From: Streptomyces sp. NBC_00448
Lineage (GTDB): Bacteria > Actinomycetota > Actinomycetes > Streptomycetales > Streptomycetaceae
Direction: 5' to 3'
Assembly (NCBI RefSeq): GCF_036014115.1
Contig: NZ_CP107913.1
Coordinates: forward strand, 1,426,001 to 1,490,000
DNA length: 64,000 nt
Shown: positions 1 through 7,612 of the stretch, one piece after another
How the letters are laid out: each line of letters opens with the position of its first letter
Numbering within the stretch: position 1 is the first letter of the stretch
The notes under the pieces: generated by a model
The model's input: the letters and a program-made list of their open reading frames with translations, nothing else
Databases searched by the model: none
Told to the model about the DNA's origin: nothing
Program-made: the position numbers and the translations under genes

Positions 1-927
1 GAGGTGTTCGAGTCGCGGATCGCCGAGGCGTACGCCACCGCGGCCGAGGGGCTGCGGATCGCCCGGGACACCCAGCAGGCGCAGTGGGTCAGCCAGTTGA
101 GCGGTGCGCTGGCGCAGGTGGCCGCGCTGCGGGGCGACGAGGAGGAGTGCCGCGCCCACGTCGCCGAGGCGCTGGCGGCCGCACCGGGCGCGCCGACCGC
201 GCCGGGTGCCGGGTGGGCGTACTGGTCGCAGGGCCTGCTCGACCTCGGCCTGGGCCGGGCCGGATCGGCCCTGGAGCGGCTGGAGTTGCTCAGCGAGCCG
301 CTGCTGCGGCACCACATCTGCACCACCCGCAGCGTGCCGGACCTGGTGGAGGCGGCGGTCCGCCTCGGCGAACCCGGGCGTGCGGCCGAGCCGTTCGCCC
401 GGTTCGAGCGGTGGGCGCGGCGCACGGGGCAGGACTGGGCGGAGGCCATGGTGGCCCGCTGCCGGGCACTGCTGGCCCCCGACGACCAGGCGGAGGCGTA
501 CTTCACGGCGGCGCTGGCCGCGCACGACCCGCACCGGCGCGCGCTGGAGGCGGCCCGCACCGAGCTGCTGTACGGGGAGTGGCTGCGGCGGGCCCGGCGC
601 AGAAGCGAGGCGGCCGGGCGGCTGCGGTCCGCGCTGGAGGTCTTCGAACGGCTCGGCGCCCGCCCGTGGGCGGATCGGGCCCGCGGTGAACTCGGCGCCT
701 CCGGCGCGCTGGTGACGGCACATCAGGAGACGCGTTCGCTCGCCGAGCAGGCGGGGCTCACCCCGCAGGAGGGGCAGATCATCCGGCTGGCCGCGCACGG
801 CCTGTCGAACAAGGACATCGCCGCACGGCTGTTCCTCAGCCCGCGTACGGTCGGCTACCACCTGTACAAGGCGTACCCGAAGCTGGGCGTCGCCTCGCGC
901 GGCGAACTGTCCGGGCTGCTGGCCTGA
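1..927 (+). CDS. LuxR-family transcriptional regulator, C-terminal part (5' truncated by window)
   Basis: The reading frame is open from base 1, so the protein begins outside the window; the GTG at 4-6 is probably internal. The visible 308 residues are mostly alpha-helical, Ala/Arg/Leu-rich and resemble the TPR-like sensor region of large LuxR (LAL) regulators. The last 60 or so residues form a LuxR/FixJ helix-turn-helix: LTPQEGQIIRLAAHGLSNKD, then the recognition helix region LSPRTVGYHLYKAYPKLG. That domain binds DNA to activate transcription; target and ligand cannot be told from the fragment. The gene converges on the peptidase gene at 1024 and they share a strong bidirectional terminator. 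Membership of the LAL class, with an N-terminal AAA domain outside the window, is inferred from the helical region only. Confidence 0.85.
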   Translation, partial: EVFESRIAEAYATAAEGLRIARDTQQAQWVSQLSGALAQVAALRGDEEECRAHVAEALAAAPGAPTAPGAGWAYWSQGLLDLGLGRAGSALERLELLSEPLLRHHICTTRSVPDLVEAAVRLGEPGRAAEPFARFERWARRTGQDWAEAMVARCRALLAPDDQAEAYFTAALAAHDPHRRALEAARTELLYGEWLRRARRRSEAAGRLRSALEVFERLGARPWADRARGELGASGALVTAHQETRSLAEQAGLTPQEGQIIRLAAHGLSNKDIAARLFLSPRTVGYHLYKAYPKLGVASRGELSGLLA

Positions 928-956
928 GTTCGGCCCGCCCGGCCCGAACGCGCGGA

Positions 957-991
957 CGGGCCCGCCCGGTTGTCAGAACCGGGCGGGCCCG
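957..991. terminator. Bidirectional intrinsic-type terminator
   Basis: A perfect 15-bp stem (CGGGCCCGCCCGGTT at 957-971 and its reverse complement at 977-991) closes a 5-base loop, GTCAG. It sits in the 96-bp gap between two convergent genes and can serve both. There is no U-tract, which is usual for Streptomyces terminators. Confidence 0.8.
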
Positions 992-1023
992 CCGATCGCG
1001 GCCGTGTGACCGCGGTGCCGGTG

Positions 1024-1830
1024 TCAGATGACGACGCCGTGGCTGCTCAGGTAGGCGACCGGGTCGATGTCCGAGCCGTAGCTCGGCGTGGTGCGCACCT
1101 CGAAGTGCAGGTGCGGCCCGGTGACGTTGCCGGTCGCGCCCGAGATGCCGATCTGCTGGCCCTCGGTGACGGTCTGGCCGGCCGAGACCAGCGCCTGCGA
1201 CAGGTGGCCGTACAGGGTGTACTTGCCGTCGGCGTGGTGGACGATCACGTCGTTGCCGTACGCGCCGTCCCAGCCGGCCGACACGACGGTGCCCGCGGCG
1301 ACGACGTGCACCGGGGTGCCGGAGCCGACGAGGAAGTCGACGCCGGTGTGCGAGCCGCTGGACCACAGCGAGCCCGACGCCTTGTAGCCGGTGCCGATGG
1401 CGGCGTCGCCGACCGGCTTCATCCAGCCGGTGCCGGCGGTGGTCGTGGCGGCGGCGGTGGACGCGGTGGCGGTCTTGGCCGCGGTCTTCGCCTGCGGCGC
1501 GGCCTTCGCGGCGTCGAGGGTTAGTACGGTGCCGGGGCGGATCAGGCCGGGGTTCGACCCGATGACGGCCTTGTTGTCCTGGTAGAGCTGCTGCCAGCCG
1601 CCGGTGACGTGCTGCGCGGTGGCGATCTTGACCAGGGTGTCGCCCGTGACGACCTTGTACGTGGCCGACGCGGCGGTCGTGCTCTTCGCCGGGGTGGCCG
1701 CGCCCGCGTGGGTCGCGGCGACCAGCGGCAGCACGAGTGCGGCGCCGCCGGCGCCGGCGGCCACGTAGAGGCGGGTGAGACGGCGGCCGTTGCGGACCTT
1801 GGGCTTGCGGTGCCGGCTGTGTGCGGGCAT
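1024..1830 (-). CDS. Secreted LysM/M23 cell-wall peptidase
   Basis: The 268-residue product has a basic N-terminus and a hydrophobic export segment (residues about 20-45, ending in AGAA). A LysM peptidoglycan-binding domain follows (about 57-105, beginning TYKVVTGDTLVKIA), then an Ala/Thr linker and a C-terminal M23 metallopeptidase domain. The M23 zinc ligands are present: H161 and D165 in HTGVDF and the HLH of GPHLHFEV (240-242). Such enzymes cut peptide cross-links in the cell wall outside the membrane. The start codon ATG is preceded by a purine-rich GGAGAGGA site. The 5' leader carries a c-di-AMP riboswitch, so expression should fall or rise with the wall-stress messenger c-di-AMP. This pairing of riboswitch and wall hydrolase is known in Streptomyces. 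Confidence 0.93.
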   Translation of the reverse strand: MPAHSRHRKPKVRNGRRLTRLYVAAGAGGAALVLPLVAATHAGAATPAKSTTAASATYKVVTGDTLVKIATAQHVTGGWQQLYQDNKAVIGSNPGLIRPGTVLTLDAAKAAPQAKTAAKTATASTAAATTTAGTGWMKPVGDAAIGTGYKASGSLWSSGSHTGVDFLVGSGTPVHVVAAGTVVSAGWDGAYGNDVIVHHADGKYTLYGHLSQALVSAGQTVTEGQQIGISGATGNVTGPHLHFEVRTTPSYGSDIDPVAYLSSHGVVI

Positions 1831-1845
1831 GGGGGATGTCCTCTC

Positions 1846-2015
1846 CTACGCCTGCGAGGTGAGCTGTCGGGTTCGGGCAGGAGATGCCCGGCCGCGGATG
1901 CGGCTTCACCCCGAGCCGCCCGGGTGCGACCGCCGGCGGTGCGGCGGTCGACTCGAGCGGCGGCTTACCTGGTTCCCCCGCTCCTGCCATGTCGGTGTTC
2001 GGGTGATCCGCGTAG
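1846..2015 (-). promoter_or_regulatory. ydaO-type cyclic di-AMP riboswitch
   Basis: Read on the minus strand, the leader of the LysM/M23 gene contains the conserved blocks of the ydaO/yuaA class in the right order: GGGGGAACCAGGTAA, then GGGGTGAAGCC, then CCTGCCCGAACCCGACAGCT and ACCTCGCAGGCGT close to the gene. The aptamer ends about 15 bases before the start codon, leaving little room for a separate terminator, so control may act on translation or by a short 3' switch. Boundaries are approximate because they were set by eye. In Gram-positive bacteria this class binds c-di-AMP and usually turns wall-hydrolase and potassium-transport genes off. Confidence 0.9.
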
Positions 2016-2384
2016 CGGGCGGTGGCAGGACTCGGCGGTCCGCCCGGCGGAGGGGAAGCGGGTTGCCCCGCACGAGACGGAACGTAGGGGACGCCGCTCC
2101 ACCCGGGCAAACGGCACTTTCCCACCCCCGGGCGCCCCCGTCACCGTATGTGCCCGCGCTCCCGGATGTCCGTTATGCCGCCCCTACTTCAGGTGCGCCA
2201 CCCGCCACCGTCCATCACGGTGCGCCGGTCGCGGTGACTCGGCGTATTACGGCCGACCGCGGACCGTACTCATCCGGTGATCCCGCTCACACGTTTCCGA
2301 ATTGCCCTGATTCGTACGGTTCTTGGGTGCGACCTCCTTTCGCGGGAGGAGCCGTACCTACGCAGGGGCACCCCGGGGAGAACC
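2016..2384. other. Intergenic region without a recognised gene
   Basis: This stretch lies between the riboswitch and the end of the GNAT gene and should contain the promoter of the riboswitch transcript. I could not pick a convincing -35/-10 pair. A short hairpin, CCTCC...GGAGG around 2334-2350, may help terminate the GNAT transcript. Long frames crossing it are GC-driven and have no protein signature. Confidence 0.5.
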
Positions 2385-3401
2385 TCAGAACGTGCCCGGG
2401 GCGCCGATGAGGCGATGGTCGAGGGTGCGGGAGAGCCGGTAGGCGACCGGGCGGAAGCCGATCGCGGGGAAGTGCCCGGCGGCGTGCGGCGACGCGGACG
2501 GCCACTGCGCCGACATGTAGCGGTGCCCGGCGTCGTACGCCCACGCGAGCGCGGTCGCGAGGAGCACCCGGCTGATCCCCTCCCCACGGAACGCAGGCTC
2601 GACGTACGCCTCGACGAGTTCGACGCAGGCCGCCGGGACGACCGGGTCCGCGTGCGCGGGCACCAGCAGCACCATGCCGATCTCCTCGCCGCGCCGGGAG
2701 GCGATCCACGCACCGCAGCGGGAGTCCGAGAGCGCACCGGCGTAGTGCACGCGCAGCGCCGCGAGCGCGGCCTCCGGCTGCGGCTGGAAGGTCGCGGTGC
2801 CGCGCTGCCGCCGGGCGGACTCCGCGGCCATCCGGCCGATCTGCGGCAGGTCGCCGGGCCCGGCCCGGCGGATGGCCAGGCCCTCGACCCCGCGCGGCTG
2901 CCGCCCGCGGGCCTTGACCGCCATCAGCCCGTGCACCCGCTCCCGGCCGAAGCCGAGGTCGGACCACGGCGTGGTGCCGACCTCGCCGGCCGGCACGTCG
3001 ACGTAGTGCACCAACCGCCGCTCGGCGACGAGCCGATCGGCGACCCGTACGTACAGCGCGCGCAGCACCTCGCTCTCGCGGCCGGAGGGGAGCGCGTGGC
3101 CGCCGTGCGGGACGAGCGCGGAGCGCGGGTGGCTGCGCAGGGCGGCGGGGTCGTCGGGGGCGAGGTCGAGCGGTATCGCCGCGAGGTGACCGATCAGGCC
3201 ACCCTCGCCGTCGAGGGCGCGGACCGCCTCGATGCCGGGCACCTGGTGGAGCTTGCCGAGCAGTTCCTCGCCGCGCACCGGACCGTCCGCGAGCCAGGAC
3301 CGCTGCGACGGAGGGCGCCGGGCCCGGGCGAACCAGCGGTCGTACCGCTGGACGGCAAGAGGTATGTGCTCGGTGGTCAGCGGCGCGGTGGCGACAGTCA
3401 T
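2385..3401 (-). CDS. GNAT-family N-acetyltransferase
   Basis: The 338-residue protein starts at the ATG giving MTVATAPLTTEH. Its C-terminal 150 residues carry the GNAT acetyl-CoA fold: a strand ending in VELVEAYVEPAFRGEGISRV, where RGEGIS matches the Q/RxxGxG/A pyrophosphate-binding loop (motif A). A strand/helix with GHRYMSAQWPSASPHAAGHF and the closing FRPVAYRLSR follow. The N-terminal half looks like a second, degenerate GNAT-like unit (LYVRVADRLVAERRLVHYVD). Substrate unknown. It lies downstream of the uridine-kinase-like gene on the same strand with about 200 bp between. Family assignment is firm; function beyond acyl transfer is not. Confidence 0.85.
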   Translation of the reverse strand: MTVATAPLTTEHIPLAVQRYDRWFARARRPPSQRSWLADGPVRGEELLGKLHQVPGIEAVRALDGEGGLIGHLAAIPLDLAPDDPAALRSHPRSALVPHGGHALPSGRESEVLRALYVRVADRLVAERRLVHYVDVPAGEVGTTPWSDLGFGRERVHGLMAVKARGRQPRGVEGLAIRRAGPGDLPQIGRMAAESARRQRGTATFQPQPEAALAALRVHYAGALSDSRCGAWIASRRGEEIGMVLLVPAHADPVVPAACVELVEAYVEPAFRGEGISRVLLATALAWAYDAGHRYMSAQWPSASPHAAGHFPAIGFRPVAYRLSRTLDHRLIGAPGTF

Positions 3402-3606
3402 GGTGCTCGTGGACGCTAGTGGTGGGCGCCGTCCCAGGGCAAGGCGGGTCCGGCCGGGGCCGGGGACAGGTCGGGACGGGTGCCGCCAACCGCGCGAAAC
3501 GCCGTGCCCGGCAGGGGCGTTCGGCCGCGGCCGGCGCCCGCCGGGCGAGGCACCGGGGGCACGCCGGCGACCGCCGACCCGATGGCTCGGGGTTGCCGTC
3601 GCCTCC

Positions 3607-4233
3607 TCACCCGGTCCACGCCGGATGCCGCGGGTCGTCCGCGCGCACCAGGACGTCCGCGGCCTCCTCGGGCAGCGCCTCGCGGGCGTACCGCTCGTAC
3701 GCGGGCAGGGTCCACTGCTCCTGCGGCGGGGTGCGCCGGGCGAGCGCCGCCGGGGACAGCCGCAGATGGACCGTGAGGTCGAACGGCAGCCCCTGCCCGA
3801 GCAGCAACGGTCCATCCAGCAACAGGACGCCGCCGGGCGGGAGTTCGACGTAGTCGGCCCGGGTGGAGCGGTCCGTGCCGGGGTCGCGCAGCGAGGGCAG
3901 GGCGCGGCCGCTGCCGCCGGGGCCGAGCGGGTCGAGCACTTCGCGGCGCAGCGCCCCGGTGTCGAGCCAGAGCTGGTAGTACGCGTCGACGTCCTCGTGG
4001 CCGTACTCCAGTCGCAGCGAGGCGGGGCGCCAGAACGACTCGGCGCCGACCCGCAGGACCGGTCGGCCGAGCGCGGGCAGCGCGGCGGCGACGGCGTCGG
4101 CGAGGTCCGCGGGGCGGGCGGCGGGGGCGCCGTCCACCGCGACCCGCCACCACGGTCCGGGCGGGCGGCCGTCGGTGATCCGCTCGGCGAGGGCGTCGGC
4201 GAGTTTGGGCCAGGTGATGGGGATCGGCTGCAC
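3607..4233 (-). CDS. Uridine kinase-like protein lacking an intact P-loop
   Basis: The 208-residue protein has the layout of the small uridine-kinase-like family found in Streptomyces: an N-terminal WWRVAVDGA strand that should lead into Walker A, a central ADYVELPPGGVLLLDGPLLL strand resembling Walker B, and a C-terminal helix with YARYAREALPEE-type sequence. Where an active kinase has GxxGxGKT/S, this protein reads GAPAARPADLADA, so the lysine and the glycines are missing. ATP binding is therefore doubtful. An intact relative lies at 31406-32032. It may be a decayed kinase, a regulator or a binding protein. Confidence 0.75.
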   Translation of the reverse strand: MQPIPITWPKLADALAERITDGRPPGPWWRVAVDGAPAARPADLADAVAAALPALGRPVLRVGAESFWRPASLRLEYGHEDVDAYYQLWLDTGALRREVLDPLGPGGSGRALPSLRDPGTDRSTRADYVELPPGGVLLLDGPLLLGQGLPFDLTVHLRLSPAALARRTPPQEQWTLPAYERYAREALPEEAADVLVRADDPRHPAWTG

Positions 4234-4549
4234 CCGGCCATCCTGCCGGAGCCGCCGCGGGCGTCACCCCGGCGGCTCGCCGTCACCCGATCGGACGAGG
4301 TGACGCGGTATCCGTACCGGGCGGCCCCGGCACGGGCGCCGGGACGGCCGGGCAGCGGGGAGGGCCGGAGGGAGCGGGCACATCCGGGCGGCGTTCCGAC
4401 CAGGGCCCGACGCCCCTCGTACCCCGCCTCACTCCAGTGGTGGAAATCAGCTACAAATCACCCGTTTGCCACCGAGCGCGATCTATTACTTTTTGTGAGC
4501 CTGGAAGAACTCACGGTGACCGTCCCCATCACCTCAGGAGAAGAGCCCC
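4234..4549. other. Intergenic region, locally A/T-rich leader
   Basis: This divergent gap holds the promoters of the genes at 4233 (minus) and 4550 (plus). Bases 4438-4500 are far more A/T-rich than the rest of the window and contain a run TATTACTTTTTG. An inverted repeat GTGAG (4495-4499)/CTCAC (4510-4514) lies just before the ribosome site AGGAG at about 4535. No gene was seen. Confidence 0.5.
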
Positions 4550-4744
4550 ATGATCCTGTCCATCTCCGGCGTCGTGCTTCTCGGCGTCATCTGCTTCCTG
4601 TTCTTCCGCAAGGACGGCCTGAAGGTGTCCCACGGAGTGGTCTGCGCCCTCTTCGGGTTCTACCTCGCAGGTACCGCCATCGCCCCCAGCATCACGGCGG
4701 GCGGAGCGAGCCTGGCCAGCCTGATCGGCGGGCTCAAGATCTAG
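4550..4744 (+). CDS. Small hydrophobic membrane protein (64 aa)
   Basis: A short gene with a good ribosome site (CAGGAG, 12 bases upstream) encodes 64 residues. There are two hydrophobic segments: MILSISGVVLLGVICFLFF at the N-terminus and a second from about residue 27, VVCALFGFYLAGTAI. Between them is a short charged turn, RKDGLK. The end is Gly/Ala/Ser-rich. It stands 249 bp upstream of the FtsK-like gene on the same strand, an arrangement that suggests joint function. I do not recognise a named family. The amphipathic, non-repetitive composition and a real ribosome site argue that it is a genuine gene. Confidence 0.75.
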   Translation: MILSISGVVLLGVICFLFFRKDGLKVSHGVVCALFGFYLAGTAIAPSITAGGASLASLIGGLKI

Positions 4745-4992
4745 CGCCGTCCCCGACGGCCACTCCTGCCCCTCCCCCTCGGGCCCGGCAGCGGTCGATC
4801 CGCTCCCGGGCCCGTCGCCGTTCCGCTCCTCGCCCTCGTTCCCGAGCACACCCGCACACCCGCACACCCCGCACCCCGCACCCCGCACCTGATCTCCCCG
4901 TGCTTCCCCCCAGCCGCGTTCCCCGCAGCTCTCCGCACGTGTCCCCCCGCGCAGCGGCGTCCCCCATGCGCCGTCCCCCACCCGAACCACCC

Positions 4993-6645
4993 ATGGAGCA
5001 ACCCGTGGCCAGGCGTCCCCTTCCCAGCATCCTCAGCACCCGACCGGCGCTCGTCCGCGGCCGTGATCTGGCGCGCACCGCGGCCGACGGCGCCGGCGAC
5101 GTGCTGCACCCCGTCATCACCATCGCCCGAGGCATGCGCAGGCAGGCGTCCTGGGCCGGCGGGTGGTGGGGCCGCACCCCGAAGGACCGGCGCGGACCGG
5201 CGCTGCTGCTGGCCGTCGCGGCGGTCGTGATCGTGGCGATGATGCCGTACGGGCCGATCCTCGGTATCGCCGCGCTGGTCGCCTCGGCCGCGTGGATGGG
5301 CCGGGACCGCGCCGCCACCGCGCCGGCCGGGCCGACCGAGGCCGAGGGCGTACGCCTCCAGTCGCTCTACGAGGCGCTGGTGCCGTACCTGTCCGACGCG
5401 GGCGACCCGGCGCCGCTGTACGCGCACGACGGCGGCTGGGACCGGGCGTTCAGCTCGTACGAGTTCCAGGACGGCCGGCTGATGCGGCTGCACCTGCGCT
5501 ATCCGGCGTACTTCACCGACGGCGAGGCGGACTCCCGGGCCCGGGTGGAGCAACTGCTGCACGCCAAGGCCGGGCGCGGCCGCGAGTACCGCTTCGACTG
5601 GAACGAGGAGGAGAACCACCTCACCCTCACCACCCTGCCGCCGCTGCCGACCGATATCGTCGCGCAGCGGTTCGTCACTTCACCGGGTGAGACGGTGCTC
5701 GGCTTCACCGACACCGACACGGTGCAGCGGACCCTGCCGGTCGCGGTGCCGGCCGGCGAGGAGGGCGACGGCGACCAGCCGGCCACCCGGGACGCGCCGC
5801 CGGTGGTGTGGCGCACCGGCGCCCGCTCCACCGAGCCGCACCTGCTGGCGCTCGGCCAGCCCGGCACGGGTACGACGAGCCTGCTGCGGTCGATCGCGCT
5901 CCAGGCGCTGGTGCACGGCGACGTGGTGGTGGTGGACGGCAGCGGCACCGGGGAGTACGCGTGCCTGGCCGGGCGGCCGGGCGTGCTCGCCGTCGAGGAC
6001 GGACTGCTCGGGGCGTCGGCGACGCTGGAGTGGGCCGCGCACGAGACCGAGCGGCGGCTGATCGCGGTGAACCGGGCCCGGCAGGCGGGGAATCCGGTCG
6101 CGGAGGACGTACGGCGGCCGCTGTGGATCGTCGTCGACCGGCCGACCGCGCTCACCCAACTCGCGCTCGCCGAGGGGCGGCCCGACCCGCAGGCGCTGCT
6201 GGACGTCCCGCTGCGGCACGGGCGCACCGCGAACGTCGCGGTCGCGGTGGCCGATCAGCTCGACGCGACCGAGGCGCTGGCGCCCGTGGTGATCTCGCAG
6301 ACCCGGGCCAGGGTGGTGCTCGGGCCGCTCGCACCCGAGCACGTGCAGGCCGTCCTCGGGGCGCCGCAACGCACCACCCCCGCGGGTGACGTGCCCCCCG
6401 GGCGCGGCTACGCCCGACTCGGCACCGGCCCCGTACTCCGGCTCCAAGTGCCCGCCACCCCCGACCCCTTCGACGAGGAGGCCCCCGCCGCACACCGTTC
6501 CGCGGTCCTCGCCCTCCTCCCCTCCGACGGCGCCCCCCTCTCCACCCCGACCCCACCCGAACCCGAGCGGAACTCCACGCCCGAAACGGTCACCCTCCGC
6601 AAGGATGCAGTAGTCCGCACGGTCGCCGACCTAGAGCTCGGCTAG
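4993..6645 (+). CDS. FtsK/SpoIIIE-like membrane ATPase with degenerate Walker A
   Basis: The chosen ATG begins MEQPVARRPLP; another in-frame ATG lies at 4966. The 550-residue protein has an N-terminal cytoplasmic stretch, two adjacent transmembrane segments (about residues 70-105), an intermediate domain, then an FtsK-like ATPase region. The nucleotide-binding loop reads GQPGTGTTS, with threonine in place of the catalytic lysine. A Walker B-like strand, GDVVVVDGSG, and later LWIVVDRP follow. The gamma DNA-reading domain of true FtsK is absent and the C-terminus is Pro-rich and low in complexity. This suits a membrane-anchored relative of DNA-pumping or conjugation ATPases that may not hydrolyse ATP. 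Its TAG stop is the first codon of a 36-bp inverted repeat. Confidence 0.75.
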   Translation: MEQPVARRPLPSILSTRPALVRGRDLARTAADGAGDVLHPVITIARGMRRQASWAGGWWGRTPKDRRGPALLLAVAAVVIVAMMPYGPILGIAALVASAAWMGRDRAATAPAGPTEAEGVRLQSLYEALVPYLSDAGDPAPLYAHDGGWDRAFSSYEFQDGRLMRLHLRYPAYFTDGEADSRARVEQLLHAKAGRGREYRFDWNEEENHLTLTTLPPLPTDIVAQRFVTSPGETVLGFTDTDTVQRTLPVAVPAGEEGDGDQPATRDAPPVVWRTGARSTEPHLLALGQPGTGTTSLLRSIALQALVHGDVVVVDGSGTGEYACLAGRPGVLAVEDGLLGASATLEWAAHETERRLIAVNRARQAGNPVAEDVRRPLWIVVDRPTALTQLALAEGRPDPQALLDVPLRHGRTANVAVAVADQLDATEALAPVVISQTRARVVLGPLAPEHVQAVLGAPQRTTPAGDVPPGRGYARLGTGPVLRLQVPATPDPFDEEAPAAHRSAVLALLPSDGAPLSTPTPPEPERNSTPETVTLRKDAVVRTVADLELG

Positions 6646-7612
6646 CCCCTGCGGGGTGGCCGCCTCGACCCCGTCCGACGGTGCGTCGTGGTTGGCCACG
6701 CATTTCCCCGCGCCCCTACGGCACCCCGCCGCCGGAGTTGCGGCTCGTTACCGCCTGACGGCCGGTGGCGAGTTGCGTGCGCAGTTCCCCGCGCCCCTGT
6801 AAGTGCGGCTTCCTCCGCAGCGGCCCGGCCCCGGGGGCCGTCGGACGACAACGGCGAGCAACCCCCTCAGGGGCGCGGGGAACTGCGCGACCAGCCACCC
6901 ACCGGGCCGGGGACGGACACGGACCGCCACCACGGCGGCGGGCTGCCGTCAGGGGCGCGAGGAACTGCGCGCGCAACCGACCACCGGCCGTCAGACAAAG
7001 GCGAGGCAGCCACCCCGCAGGGGGGCGCGGGGAACTGCGCGACCAGCCACCCACCGGGCCGGGGACGGACACGGACCGCCACCACGGCGGCGGGCTGCCG
7101 TCAGGGGCGCGAGGAACTGCGCGCGCAACCGACCACCGGCCGTCAGACAAAGGCGAGGCAGCCACCCCGCAGGGGGGCGCGGGGAACTGCGCGACCAGCC
7201 ACCCACCGGGCCGGGGACGGACACGGACCGCCACCGCGACGGCGGGCTGCCGTCAGGGGCGCGAGGAACTGCGCGCGCAACCGACCACCGGCCGTCAGAC
7301 AAAGGCGAGGCAGCCACCCCGCAGGGGGGCGCGGGGAACTGCGCGACCAGCCACCCACCGGGCCGGGGACGGACACGGACCGCCACCACGGCGGCGGGCT
7401 GCCGTCAGGGGCGCGAGGAACTGCGCGCGCAACCGACCACCGGCCGTCAGACAAAGGCGAGGCAGCCACCCCGCAGGGGGGCGCGGGGAACTGCGCGACC
7501 AGCCACCCACCGGGCCGGGGACGGACACGGACCGCCACCACGGCGGCGGGGTGCCGTAGGGGGAACGGCGTGCCGTTCGGACGGGGTCGCGGCGGCCACC
7601 CCGCAGGGGCTA
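6643..7612. repeat. 970-bp intergenic repeat block bounded by 36-bp inverted repeats
   Basis: The two ends, 6643-6678 and 7577-7612, are inverted copies matching at 35 of 36 positions. Each begins TAGCCCCTGCGGGGTGGCCG, and the leading TAG is the stop codon of the gene on that side, so both convergent genes end in the same sequence. The CCCCTGCGGGG core can form its own small hairpin and probably terminates both genes. Between the ends are diverged half-units (6690-6830) and the tandem array. No frame inside has a start with a ribosome site or a protein signature. The whole block looks like an amplified terminator-type or miniature-element structure. Confidence 0.9.
6871..7560. repeat. Tandem array, 152-bp period, about 4.5 copies
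   Basis: Units begin at 6871, 7023, 7175, 7327 and 7479, exactly 152 bp apart, and are almost identical; the third differs near 7233-7240 (CCACCGCGACGG for CCACCACGGCGG). Each unit consists of two related half-units of 82 and 70 bp. Both open with a GGGCGCG(A/G)GGAACTGCGCG core. The fifth copy contains only the first half. The period is not a multiple of three, so long frames across the array change phase at every unit and are artefacts. The core is the reverse complement of the dispersed element seen near 14940 and 44000. Function unknown. Confidence 0.95.

Noticed and set aside
3232..4992. Long upstream extension of the FtsK-like frame
   Set aside because: It runs antisense through the GNAT and uridine-kinase-like genes and the 64-residue gene, and is Arg/Pro-rich. 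The real start is near 4993.
6871..7560. CRISPR array
   Set aside because: Units are contiguous 152-bp repeats without unique spacers of 30-40 bp, and no cas genes are near.
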